NCBI GenBank assembly: GCA_008508345.1
Contig: QNGE01000935.1
Span: 26,704-90,703 of the forward strand
DNA: 64,000 nt
Origin: Paragonimus westermani
Taxonomy: Eukaryota > Platyhelminthes > Trematoda > Plagiorchiida > Troglotrematidae
Reading direction: 5' to 3'
Shown here: positions 26,738-37,264 of the stretch, in pieces
Layout: each line of letters starts with the position of its first letter
Numbering within the stretch: position 1 is the first letter of the stretch
Position numbers and translations under genes: made by a program
Notes under the pieces: model-generated
Told to the model about the DNA's origin: nothing
The model's database searches: none
Seen by the model: the letters and a program-made list of their open reading frames with translations, nothing else

Positions 26738-26850
26738 AACTCGTCAGTGGCGCGTATCCTTAGTGTGGGCGCGATTTGAACTCCGGCTTACTTTCTCATG
26801 GAATAACCGCGTTGACCATTGTAATCATCATAAAAGATATCACATGCCAC
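26738..26850 (-). repeat. tRNA-derived SINE copy, diverged
   Basis: On the minus strand: GGTCAACGCGGTTATTCCATGAG, then GCCGGAGTTCAAATCGCG (B-box-like), then a CACTAAGGATACGCGCCACTGACGAG tail. Word order matches the copies near 1.95 and 6.7 kb, with several substitutions. Confidence 0.5.
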
Positions 26851-27123
26851 TAACTGATGTATGCAGTTTATGGTTGTGGGCGCGAATCCCAGCTGCTTCG
26901 AATGCTTTTGCCTAAGTTTGGGTGACTTGACAACATTCCCATCGCACCTGACCTAATATGTCATGGCAATTACGGTTTTGCGATATAACCATTGAAGACA
27001 GAGCCCGAGTGAAAACCTAACCCTATTCATTGCAAGGTACAGCATGAAGACAGACCAAGATGCTGACCCGGTCAAATCATTCGTGGCCATAATCGTCATT
27101 AGGGCCTACGTATACAAAAGCTG

Positions 27124-27206
27124 TTAACTCAGGCAGTTTGCCTTAGAATCAACACCACCTTCTCCTTTATCGTGAAGCCCAGCCATGGGCATTTCTACCG
27201 TTGTTA
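27124..27206 (-). CDS. Tentative second exon of the SMAP-like gene
   Basis: If the donor at 27372-27371 joins the acceptor ending at 27207 (TTGCTAG), the reading frame is kept (phase 1) and runs 27 codons to a TAA at 27126-27124, giving a protein of about 125 residues. The tail contains KGEGGVDSK but is not the long acidic tail of vertebrate SMAP. Other acceptors are possible, so this exon is a proposal only. Confidence 0.3.
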
Positions 27207-27372
27207 CTAGCAACAGCTGAGGTACAAAGTCCGTGAGTGAGAAAAGTAAACAGTGGTCTTCTACCGCTATCCATAGAATCAACATGCTAACTATGACTAA
27301 AACAGACGCTGACAAAAAAATAAGTGTAAATGACAAAACAATGAAACACAGGAGCCATTCCACACAACTTAC

Positions 27373-27667
27373 TTGAAGGACATCCTAAACCTTGATGTTC
27401 GTTAAGCCGTGTACGTCGGTCAACTCCTTCACGAAATTGCGACTCCAGTTCACCGGCTATTTTCGTCTGGCTTGAATCAACTTGGCTGTGTGCAAGACCA
27501 GCATACTCACCAATTACGATACTCCCTTTATGTTCACGCGAGGTGGCACCACCCATAAGACGTAGAAATTTCTCATTCCGGTCTGGCGAACCCAAATCCA
27601 CAGTTTCCCATGCGTTAGCTGAGTGAACTTCGGGACATTTTGAATCTAAGCGACCTTGCTTAGACAT
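27373..27667 (-). CDS. Small acidic protein (SMAP) family, first coding exon
   Basis: Encodes 98 codons plus one base. The translation follows the conserved SMAP core (C11orf58 in humans), a small, mostly acidic protein of poorly known function. Landmarks in order are WETVDLG, KFLRLMG, REHKGSIVIGE, ELESQ and GLG, in the spacing expected of the family. The ATG at 27667 is supported by the family's short N terminus before the W-E/D-L-G motif. A consensus donor GTAAGT ends the exon. A pyrimidine-rich acceptor (CTTGCCAACTTCAG) lies only 4 nt upstream of the ATG, fitting a 5'UTR intron or spliced-leader addition, which trematodes use. The acidic tail seen in vertebrates was not found. Confidence 0.75.
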
Positions 27668-27674
27668 ACAACTG

Positions 27675-29930
27675 AAGTTGGCAAGAAACAGTAGGACGTA
27701 TTAAATGGTGGTCTTTCGATTGGTTCAAATCATCCGTACCATCGACGACAGTTAAGCGTGGAGGTACTGCCGCCATACGAAGTGAGAAAAAAGAAAGTCC
27801 CAGCCCAAAAATGGGAGGAAGAGAATGGGACTCGATACACGAAGACCCTATGTGTAAAATCAAACACTCAACATCACCGTGCCCACGTCACGCAAACAGG
27901 CAAGCAGCAAGTGTGAGTGAAGTCACACCTGTGAGACGTTATCCATGCGGACTTCACCACAGCACGTGTCAATGAACACGATTAACCGCCACCGTTCCCC
28001 ACGTCTGCTGCCACCGATTCTGTGAGTTCCGAAGTCCTACCTCTTCCATTATCTTGATTTGGTGATCGGGCTTGAGTGTTGCGACGACCAGAGTGGTAAT
28101 ACTGACTATGGCTTTGAAAAGTTCAGGTACAATCATGTCAAGTAGGCCAAAGAAGAGCAGTCAAGTAGGAAGCAGTTACACTCACATGGTTGTATGTCGT
28201 ACCGCTTAGGCAGTGAGACACGATCCAATGAGCGTACAGTTAAACCAGCACACACTACTGCGGAAAATGGTTCAGACGCTGTCACGAACTTCACCTGAGA
28301 TATCCACACTGACCTCCTGAGAGTAAACTAAGCATCCGAGCTTCGTTGTGTATGACGGTGATATGCACACACAATCTAGTCGTAGCACCCGCAAACAGGC
28401 CATTAGGTAATAATTTCAGTGTCCAGGTACGTAGGAGTGACAAGGGTAATCGACAGCTACAATCATTACTGATAAGTAGGCAAGGATTTGGTTAGTTTAA
28501 AGTATGCGTATCCCAAGGAATTTGAATGTTGATTTATATGGTTAGACAAATGAACAGCAATGCTTTGTTTGGGGGCCGTCCATTACAGCTCAACTCCGGA
28601 CGTAAACTGATCATACCGCCGCCAACCACTTGTGGCGTCACTCCATTAAAGACTGTCGTTTATTTTTGAGAACTACCTCAACTCAGATCGCACCGTCGTT
28701 CGTGCTTGCTTTTCGTTCGCTCAAAGATCACCTACTCCGTTAGAAACTGAGTGACGAGAGTACACGAAACACCTACGAAGTAGCACTGGCAGTTAAACTG
28801 TTCAGGACACAATGAAATGATGCAAACGAGTACCGGAAAGAAATCTTGACAGTTATGCGAAGGTCCTGTGAAGAAATCTATTTCAAGAGAGCATCACAAA
28901 TACGGCGGACTTAAATTTCTGTTCATCCAACAAAGCCTGTGAAAAACACCGACCCTACCTGACTCTGAAGATAATACAGACCGCCATAAACTGAAACGCA
29001 AACTTAAGAAGTCTGTGTAGGAACAGTGAGGCTGACTCGACTCAGACAGTTTTGTCAGAGAATGGAGTGGTGCCATTTTTGTCGAGTCGGGGCAGTAAAG
29101 GAAGTCGACAGGGCGTGAATAAAACTTGTAGACGTCGTTTTGCACTCCCACCTGGCCCATCATATCAAGCCGTCTGCGCACTCACGTACACCGGCCCAGA
29201 AGCCCTTTTCTGTACCCATAAGCAAACGCGCGGGCGTGGTCACCATCTACGCGCTCAGTCACTTGGAGCGCTCTAAGTGGATGTGAGTAGATGCGATCGA
29301 ATCACAGATACACGTGACGCATTTGGACCCGGAGAGGGACGGAAATTAGAAGACGCAATTGTACAAAACAGGACATGCCTCCGACCAGCGTTACTGCATT
29401 AAACTTGCACACCAATTTTCACAATAAAGGTACGAAACATTGACTAAAACCTTTGTAGAGACTATAATAAACAACATTTGTGATAGTCACATACAATTGT
29501 ACTTCTTTGATGAGTGGTTTTTTACCCACTTTTGTCTCAGTCACTTTGTAACAACTCGCTCCGCACCTTGTAAGCTTGACGTGTTTATACGTACGCTCGA
29601 TTCTCCAGGGTCAATATCAACACACGGGGTTCGACGCGTTGAGTTTTGATTTTCGTTGTCGTTCGGTTTTTTGATAGTGAGAACTGACTGGGTGGTATTC
29701 CGTTGGACTGGCTCAAACGATACCGCTAACTGCTAGTGGGTACTCAAGATATTACGGTTGAGTTCCACTATGCAAGTAAAAGATGCCCCTATCGCAGCAA
29801 CCTGAGAGATGGGCTGAACACACTCAAGAATAATTCACCTGCCCCAAGTCAGCTCAGTCAGGTGTGGATGACAGACTGTGTAGTTCATTATCACATTCCC
29901 CACTATCTTTCATCGGCTTTGAAACCTAAA
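27675..29930. other. Intergenic, nothing recognised
   Basis: The first 200 bp may include the 5' untranslated or promoter region of the SMAP-like gene on the minus strand. Beyond that only short frames were seen, with no motif. Confidence 0.4.
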
Positions 29931-29939
29931 CGGAAACGT

Positions 29940-30453
29940 AATAAGGCCCAGAGTCAGAACCTTCTTGCTCTAGCTCTTTCTAAAGACGGTGAGAGACTTA
30001 TGTCCGAACTGACCGCACTCCTTTCCATATGGAAGATTGGAGAGGTGCCCTGTGAGTGGTGCCTGTTAAAAGTCGTTCCCATTTTCCGAAAAATGCCGAC
30101 ATATCATGTGATAATCACGGGGATAGGGGCACTGTTCCTATTACACACAGAAAACTCAGGAGTCCATGACGCGGCGGCTTTTGGTAAGAGAAAAATATGC
30201 AACTTTCCGGTCTAGTCAAGGGTGCGCTGATCATACCCTCACCTTACGACAAACACTGGAGCATCAACACTCTCAACCAACGGTCGCGGTGATTTTGGAT
30301 CTGAATGACAAATTTGATTTTGATGCTCAATATGCTATCTCGAGCTGTCCCGTCAATTTGCAGTCATTATATGCTCGTTCCAAGTGTGGAGTGAGCAACT
30401 GTAGACGGCTACCTCGAGCAAGTCTCAAGTTCACGTGGACTGAATACGGTTGA
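29940..30453 (+). pseudogene. Decayed RTE-like LINE reverse transcriptase
   Basis: A second relic of the family seen beside the gap, on the other strand. The first part (frame to 30215) keeps the pre-RT pattern, with a helix like SELTALLSIWKIGEVPCEW and VVPIFRK, the usual strand before motif 1. Then, in another frame from 30166, FRSSQGCADHTLTLRQTLEH corresponds to the FRPGRGCVDH block of the other copy, followed by VAVILDLN (motif A region). Catalytic Asp context and everything after it are lost. At least one frameshift and several substitutions show an old, dead copy. Confidence 0.65.
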
Positions 30454-30459
30454 ACTGTG

Positions 30460-31135
30460 CAAATCTAAACAGCAAAGCTGGAATACAAATGATTAACGTG
30501 TGGTTGTAATTAGGCGTCATTACCATACAATTACCTCGAGAGGATCATTGTCGATGTTAGACGGCTCACAACCATATGGAAGCATCCTTATTATTCTGCG
30601 CAATCGAACGTATAGAGTTTCGAGTGTGAAACGTTAACAGACTGGTATTCGCCGTGAGTACGAGCTGGTCTCCAAGACAATGCATTTGCGTTTCGTGCCG
30701 CTTTCCTGACCGACAGTATCAATCGCATACATTGCTCCTGCAGTCACTTTTGTCAACGTCTGTTCTTCCAGTTCACGAAAACACCATAACCACGCTGACG
30801 ACTGATTTGAAATCATGCCTCATCATCGCCTGACGGTTGATTTGCAGAGTCAGACGGCGACTCTACTTAGCTTGGCGGACGTTCCGGCATCCGAGTATGG
30901 TCGCCAGATGTAACATGCAAACGAGACGGAATTCAGAAAGAAACGCTTACGTAACGTGGGTTACATAAACTTGTCAAGTAGGTGACACCACAGGGGTCAA
31001 GTTCGGAATGTCGTTATCCACACGGATCCCTGTGGGACTGATTATCAGTCCCTTTCACAGAAATTACCCAGTCAATGACTTAATAGACACCAAGTTGACA
31101 CTACTGTAATATGAAAGTCAGCCACTTCTAATTGG
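30460..31135. other. Spacer, nothing recognised
   Basis: No motif, RNA gene or clear repeat seen. Confidence 0.4.
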
Positions 31136-31140
31136 TTGTG

Positions 31141-31875
31141 CGCTATACTCGCGGACCAACTGCAGGCAACTAGGAGCCCCCGAAGTAGAAGTGCCATCAA
31201 TCAGCATGTGTAACATGCAGGCCAGCCGACTCTACTCTGGATGCCTGTGATTACGCGGACCAACCTTCAGGCAACGTGGACGCACCAGGGGACAGCGCTC
31301 TTCCGAAGTAGAGCTTCGAACAGTAGTTCTGAAAAGAGGAGAAATACAAGCAAGCATGAGCCGAAGGCCCAGTAAGCCATGCACACGACTTACGCAAACG
31401 TAAGCTAAAATGGCACCGACAACACAGCAGAACGCCCCATCACACAACTCAAATTCAATTGGTGCGTGCTCGCTGGTTTCGGTTGCGCGTTACACATGTA
31501 CTCATTCGGATCAGTAGATCGACGACCTCACTGTAATCCTTGCTAAACCCGTGGTTTTTAAATCACCAAATTGATTCCAATTTTGTGGAAGGTTTCGTTT
31601 TTCAGAATTTGTGAGTTCTGTTGCTTGAAAGTTTTTGTTTTAATAATCAGAGAAAAAAGGTGCGCAACTTCAAATGTGCCACTTGTAATACGCGACGAAG
31701 TGGAATCCCTGAGGAGCAGCGTCTCTCTGAAGGACGGCAGCACAGCGAGAATCTAGAATGGTAACGAAAACAGAAACAAGCGTGAGCCAGAGGCCGAGTA
31801 AGTCATGCACACAACTTACACAAACGAAAACCAAAATGGCGTCAGTCACACGACAGCGGAATGCGTTACACACTG
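31141..31875. repeat. Diverged local repeats
   Basis: About 100 bp at 31345-31445 recur at 31775-31875 with roughly one change in four or five bases. Shared words include GTAAGCCATGCACAC / GTAAGTCATGCACAC and CTAAAATGGC / CCAAAATGGC. Their minus-strand translations also align (GAILAYVCVSRVHGLLGL against DAILVFVCVSCVHDLLGL). A second short unit, GCGGACCAAC..CAGGCAAC..CCGAAGTAGA, occurs near 31150-31190 and 31256-31312. The structure suggests an old local duplication or a degenerate tandem repeat. Confidence 0.6.
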
Positions 31876-31879
31876 TTCA

Positions 31880-32327
31880 CAAAAATTTACCAACATGATG
31901 TAGATGTAGTAACCCATAAAATGCTGGTTACTATATTATTACAATCATCATCCTAGAGTTAAAATAATATCCGTTTTCAATTTTTGTCGAATTTGATTTA
32001 GCGAGATGAGTTAGTTTTGTCAGCAAAATTGGTGGTGAAACATAAGGACTAGGTTGTTTAGAAGGTTGTAGCAGCGGGACATCTGGGAATTGGTTTCACT
32101 ATATAGTGTGGTGTTTTACCTTCATGCACATAACCGGTGTCTTCCTCACCATAATTGGCATGAATGACGCACTCGTAGGGCTGTGATAACTCAGATGAGC
32201 ATTGAACGCGCTTAGCAGGAACATTCTCAAATACGTAGCATGGGGATAAATTATCGAATGCCCTTGTGAGTGAGAAGAAAATCAAGCACATTTATTCGTA
32301 TATGCGCCGAACCCGTGGGAATCCAAC
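31880..32327. other. Left flank of the gypsy element
   Basis: A 77-codon minus-strand frame (32058-32291) with mixed composition is present but not recognised. No continuation of the Penelope-like element from the other side of the insertion could be seen here. Confidence 0.4.
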
Positions 32328-32707
32328 TGTAGTGACCTGGAGATACCCCCGGTCTGCCTGCTGTACGATGTGTAAAATCCTTCCTTTGATCTTAGCTCAC
32401 ATTGTACATAGGACCGTGAGGATCTTTGCCTGCCGTCTGCCTGATGCATGAGGTCGCGTTTGTTTGTTGGCATGCTTGTCGGCGTATGCGCGCCAAGCGC
32501 GACACACGCTTTATCCGGCTTGCTCGCGCACTCGACGGTTGGATCCTTATCCCCCCTAGCTGTTTCGCGTATCGGTGTCGCCTAGCGCTGATCGAGACCA
32601 TTTGTAATTATCGCATAATATATTTCCGGTCTCGCAATTGCTTGTATTTTCATTTCGCGTCTGGTATTTCTGCACACACTTGAGGAAACGTTGATTTAGT
32701 GCACGTA
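32328..32707 (+). repeat. 5' LTR of the gypsy/CsRn1-like element
   Basis: Begins TGTAGTGACC. About 380 bp are matched by 37265-37644, with one difference noticed by eye (T at 32697, C at 37634). A TATA-like stretch (CATAATATATTTCC) lies near 32609-32622 and could serve as promoter. The 3' border is uncertain by a few bases: the copies match to CACGTA and then diverge. Confidence 0.92.
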
Positions 32708-32718
32708 GGCTTTAAAAC

Positions 32719-32729
32719 TGGTGAGCCCG
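32719..32729 (+). promoter_or_regulatory. Primer-binding site
   Basis: TGGTGAGCCCG follows the 5' LTR after about 11 bases. The TGG start is complementary to the CCA end of a tRNA and the rest is close to the tRNA-Trp 3' end used by CsRn1-type elements. The tRNA identity is from memory of the family. Confidence 0.65.
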
Positions 32730-32751
32730 TACATCTTCATTTTTAGCACGT

Positions 32752-33633
32752 ATGTCTTGTTTTTCTTATGTAAGTCAACGCTACTTTTTCATTTATTTAT
32801 TCAATTTAATCTTTGCTGCTGTCGAAAGTATGCAAGAACGCGTTTTTGATTCGCCAGACGTTTTCGTCAGTGCTCTTTCAGTCCCGATCGCAACTTTTAA
32901 GGAGAACAGTCCTCGAAGCTGGTTTGCACAGTTAGAAGCCACTTTTGCGTTGAGAAACATCACCACGGAACTAACGAAGTTCCACCATGTGGTTGCTGCT
33001 CTTCCGCCTTTTGTCATAGACGAGGTAGACGACATCTTGGAGCTTCCAGACTCCGTTAAACCATATGAGCAGCTTAAAGGAGCCATTGTCAAGCGCATTG
33101 GCCTTTCGGACCGTCAACGCATTGCCCAGCTGCTGAGTTTCACCTAGTTAGGCGACCAGAAGCCTTCACAGCTTCTACGCCACCTGCAACGCCCCGCAGG
33201 CTCGACTCAGCTCGAGGAGTCATTGTTGAAGGAGATTTGTATCCAGCGACTCCCTAGGGATATGAAAAATATCCTTAGCGCCAACCCTCAAGCTGCCCTG
33301 TCGCAATGGGCAGATACCGCCGATCGTATCTGGGAGACATACGGAAAACAGATCTCCCAAGTATCCGAACCAGCGCCGGAACAACTGGCACTCCTGACCG
33401 GCCGTGTGAACGAACTCACACGCCAGATCCAGGCACTCAGCACTCGAAGCTCGCGCCCGCATTCACTCTCACGTAAGCCTAACAAAAAAGCTGCCCGGTC
33501 GACTTCTATGAGACGACGGATTCACACAGGAATTGCCAACCCCGACCACTGCTGGCACCACCAGCAGTTTCGTAACCGTGCTCGATTCTGCCGCAGGCCC
33601 TGCTCCTTCTCCAAAAAGGACCTGGGAAACTAG
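32752..33633 (+). pseudogene. gag: gag of the gypsy/CsRn1-like element, one premature stop
   Basis: Structural polyprotein that forms the virus-like particle. The likely start is ATG 32830 (MQERVFDSPDVFVSAL); an in-frame ATG at 32752 gives a hydrophobic extension less typical of the family. The capsid part includes SWFAQLEATFALRNIT and FHHVVAALPP. An in-frame TAG at 33145 interrupts it in an otherwise open frame that resumes immediately. Near the C terminus (about 33550-33605) the zinc-binding motif CWHHQQF..C..PC has C-x2-H-x9-C-x3-C spacing. The frame ends at TAG 33631-33633, overlapping the start of the pol frame by 58 nt. Confidence 0.85.
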
Positions 33634-36600
33634 CCCGCCAGCACGTCGCGGCGACCGACGTTGCTGGTACCCGAAGTCGTCTGTTTTTCATTCGAGACCG
33701 CGAGTCGGGAGTTTGCTACCTCATCGAAACAGGTGCAGAGATCAGCGTTCTCCCACCGGATTCTCGCGAGCGGCTTACGCAGGTGCAGTCAATCTTACAT
33801 GCAGTGAACGGTACGCCTATTACCGTTTATGGCCAGCGTTCTCACATATTGGACTCAGGCCTTCGCCGCACTTTTTGATGGCTTTTCACGGTAGCAGACG
33901 TCCAAACGCCAATCATCGGCATCGATTTTCTCGAGCACTTCGACTTGTTAGTCGACACACGACACCGCCGGCTAGTCGACCGCAAAACGAACTTGTCTGT
34001 TACTGGGACTTTGACCAACGCGGTTCCAATCAGTCCCGTGTATCGCCCGGTTATCACAAGCACTTACGCTTCTCTTGTCGAACAATTTCCGACCGTCTTC
34101 AGACAACCGACCTCGCTGCCGCCAGTGACTGGTGCAACGCAGCATCACATCGTCACCACTGGCCCGCCGGTGTTCGCTAAAGCCCGTCGTTTAACACCGG
34201 ATAAGCTGAAGATAGCGCGCGCCGAGTTCGAACACATGCTCGAGCTTGGCATCATTCGCCCGTCGGATAGTCCCTGGGCTTCGCCTCTTCATATGGTGCC
34301 GAAAAAGTCAGGAGACTGGCGCCCATGTGGAGATTATCGCGCGCTTAACAACGTCACGGTACCGGACAGGTACCCCATTCCGCATATACAGGACATCACG
34401 GCTAGCCTGAAAGGCACCCGTGTGTTCTCGAAGCTCGATCTGGTTCGTGCCTACCACCAGATCCCAGTTGCCGCAGACGACGTTGCCAAAACCGCGGTAA
34501 TTACGCCATTCGGCTTGTTCGAATTTCTGCGCATGCCGTTTGGTCTCCGGAACGCCGCTCAAACGTTTCAACGATTTATCGACGACGTCACAAGGGGTTT
34601 CGACTTTGTCCATTCCTACATCGATGATCTTTTGGTGGCGAGCGCATCCGAAGAAGAGCACCAGAATCATCTGCGATTGCTCTTCGAACGATTTGCAGCG
34701 TATAACGTCACTGTAAACGCGGATAAATGCGTTTTCGGTCAACCAGCAGTCGAGTTCTTAGGGCATCATGTCGATCAGCACGGCATCCGGCCGCTGACTG
34801 ACAGGGTACAAGCGATTCGCGACTTTCCACGCCCTACAACGCTCGCTGCTGTCCGTCGTTTCAACGGCATGGTCAACTATTACCGCCGTTTTATTCCGCA
34901 TTGCGCGCAACTCATGCAGCCTCTGACCGACTTACTCCGTGGCCGTTCCAACGGAAACGTCCAGTTGTCAGAAGCAGCCGTCGACTCGTTCGATCGCACC
35001 AAAGACGCGCTAGCCGACGCAGTGATGCTTCACCATTTCGACGCTAACGCCACCACGAGCATAGCTGTAGACGCTTCTGACATAGCTGTTGGTGCCGTAC
35101 TCCAACAGTTTGTCGATGGCACCTGGAGACCGCTTTCATTTTTCTCCAGACGCCTGCTACCCGCCGAAGCGAGGTACAGCACGTTCGGTCGTGAGTTGCT
35201 GGGGATCTACTTGGCCAGTCGTCACTTTCGATACGCCCTCGAAAGCCGCCAATTTGTGATCTTCACTGACCACAAACCGTTGGTATACGCCTTCCGCAAT
35301 CGTTCCGAACGCCACTCACCCCGCGAAGTGCGCCACCTTGATTTCATCTCGCAGTTCTCTACAGACGTACGACACGTCTCTGGCAGTGACAACGTTGTGG
35401 CTGACGCTCTGTCACGCGTATCAGCACTTGTTGGCCACGACATTATCGACTTGTCAGCTATGGCTGACGCACAACGCGCGGAAAACGATCTCCACACTTC
35501 CTGCCAGCATTCGTCATTGCGCCTCGCGGATCTTCCACTACCGACAGCACCGGGAACGATTTTATGCGATACCTCCGCTGGACACCCTCGCCCAGTCGTA
35601 CCTCCAGCCTTACGACGTCGCGTGTTTGACACGCTACACAACATTGCTCATCCTGGCATCCGGGCCACGGCCAAACTTGTTTCCGATAGGTACGTCTGGC
35701 CCGGTATGCAAAAGGATCTTCGCACATGGGCGCGATCTTGCCTAGCTTGTCAACAAGCTAAGGTACACCGCCACGTGTCGGCCCCGATTGGCCGATACCC
35801 TTCGATCACCTCTCGACTCGCGCATCTTCACATAGATATTGTAGGTCCTTTGCCACCTTCGAATGGCATGACCTATATCCTGACGATGGTAGACCGTTTT
35901 ACGCGATGGCCAGAGGCCGTCCCTATACCCGATGTCCGCTCGGAGACCGTATCACGCGCATTTGTTGAGTGTGGGTTGCATCTAACGGTTGCCCGGCCAC
36001 GGTTACAACCGACCGCGGCCCCCAGTTCGAAAGCGGTTCTTTTGCGGAGACGTTGAACGCACTTGGATGTCATCGCACACGGATTACGGCATACCATCCG
36101 GCTGCGAACGGCATGGTCGAACGCTTTCATCGACAACTAAAAGCAGCCCTTGCCGCCGTCGATGCAGTCCGTTGGACGGAAGCCTTGTCAATGGTTTTAC
36201 TCGGCATCCGCGCGGCCCTCAAGGCCGACCTTCACGTTTCCAGCGCCGAACGCCTTTATGGCCAACCGCTGTGTCTTCCTGGCGATTACTTCTCGTCCGC
36301 CACAGACGCACTTCGATACGACGCTTCCTACGCCAAGCAAATTGCTTCGCATATGCGCCGCCTCCGCGTCACGGACACTAGAGAACAAAACCGCAGTGTT
36401 TTTTCCCAAAGACCTCCACGACTGCACACACGTGTTTGTTCGCGTGGATGGTTCACGACGCCCTCTCGAGCGACCTTACTAAGGTCTATTCAAGGTACTT
36501 CAACGGAAAGACCCCTCCTACGTACTCGAGCGCCAGGGCACTCGGGACACCGTTAGCATCGACCGCCTGAAGCCTGCCTACTTTGAAAGGACTGAGGAAG

Positions 36601-36764
36601 CCTTCAATGCTCCTCCATATCCTACGGCCAGGCATGCAACAGCCTTTGGACAGCTTTGTCTGAGCGCCTCATCTTCGAACACAACGTCGCCGACTACGCC
36701 AGCACCTACCGTAACACGTTCGGATCGTAGGGTGCATTGGCCTAAACGTCTGGTAGATGACTAG
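33576..36764 (+). pseudogene. pol: pol of the gypsy/CsRn1-like element, several breaks
   Basis: Lies in the -1 frame relative to gag, so expression would need a -1 frameshift. The protease region (about 33690-33990) has L-I-E-T-G-A-E where D-T-G is expected (Glu codon 33726-33728), then a TGA at 33876. From 33945 the frame is open for over 650 codons. Reverse transcriptase has [12 protein letters not shown] and the catalytic YIDD at 34617-34628. RNase H has VDAS and FTDHKPL. Integrase has H-x3-H and C-x2-C zinc ligands (about 35635-35755), then [17 protein letters not shown] and NGMVERFHR for the D, D and E residues. A frameshift of one missing base near 35970, another shift near 36375, and a TAA at 36483 break the integrase and its C-terminal tail; the tail otherwise runs to TAG 36762-36764. 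Confidence 0.9.
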
Positions 36765-37252
36765 AAATCGTTAGGTCCTGTTTTATTTCAGTATTACAAA
36801 AAGAAAACTCGCAAAAGTTTTTGAAAACCAAAAATACCGCAAACTTATTTTTGAAAACCAAAAAATGCGTTCCGACGCATGTTCGCCAGGTAAGTTCGCC
36901 ATTTGTACATGTGCCCAACCTTACCTATATCGCTTTTTTATTTCCGTGCACGCGCTCACGTCCTGAGCCGATCGAAGTTAGCACCGCGAATACTGTTATG
37001 CGACCACAACGTTTACTTCCAGGACCACGACATGCGAATTCTAAATTCCCCCGTTCGTTTCGACACCGTAAGAGAGGACACTCGAGTAGGAACTCACTAG
37101 GAACTGTTGGAACTAGTACTCCTCCACCTGCAGCGTCCAGGAATTGCAGTACCAACCGCAGACTGGTGCAGCATGAACTAGACTAGGCCAAGGGTGGCTG
37201 GCCACAGTTGGTCCTCACGTAGATTGAAGGGTTGCGTTCGCAGTACCCTTCT
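36765..37252 (+). other. Noncoding 3' region of the gypsy element
   Basis: About 490 bp between the end of pol and the polypurine tract. It contains a 17-bp direct repeat, TTTTTGAAAACCAAAAA, at 36818-36834 and 36848-36864, followed at once by a perfect hairpin ATGCGT-TCCG-ACGCAT (36865-36880). A 121-codon frame (36821-37186) crosses this segment but has no recognisable motif. Confidence 0.7.
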
Positions 37253-37264
37253 GGAGGGGGGCTG
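37253..37264 (+). promoter_or_regulatory. Polypurine tract
   Basis: GGAGGGGGGC lies directly upstream of the 3' LTR, where the plus-strand primer for DNA synthesis is expected. Confidence 0.75.

Noticed and set aside
32392..32683. 69- and 85-codon frames repeated exactly at 37329-37620
   Set aside because: They are shadow frames of the two LTR copies; identity reflects the LTR duplication, not a gene.
34308..34742. 144-codon minus-strand frame inside the gypsy pol
   Set aside because: Antisense shadow of the conserved reverse transcriptase frame.
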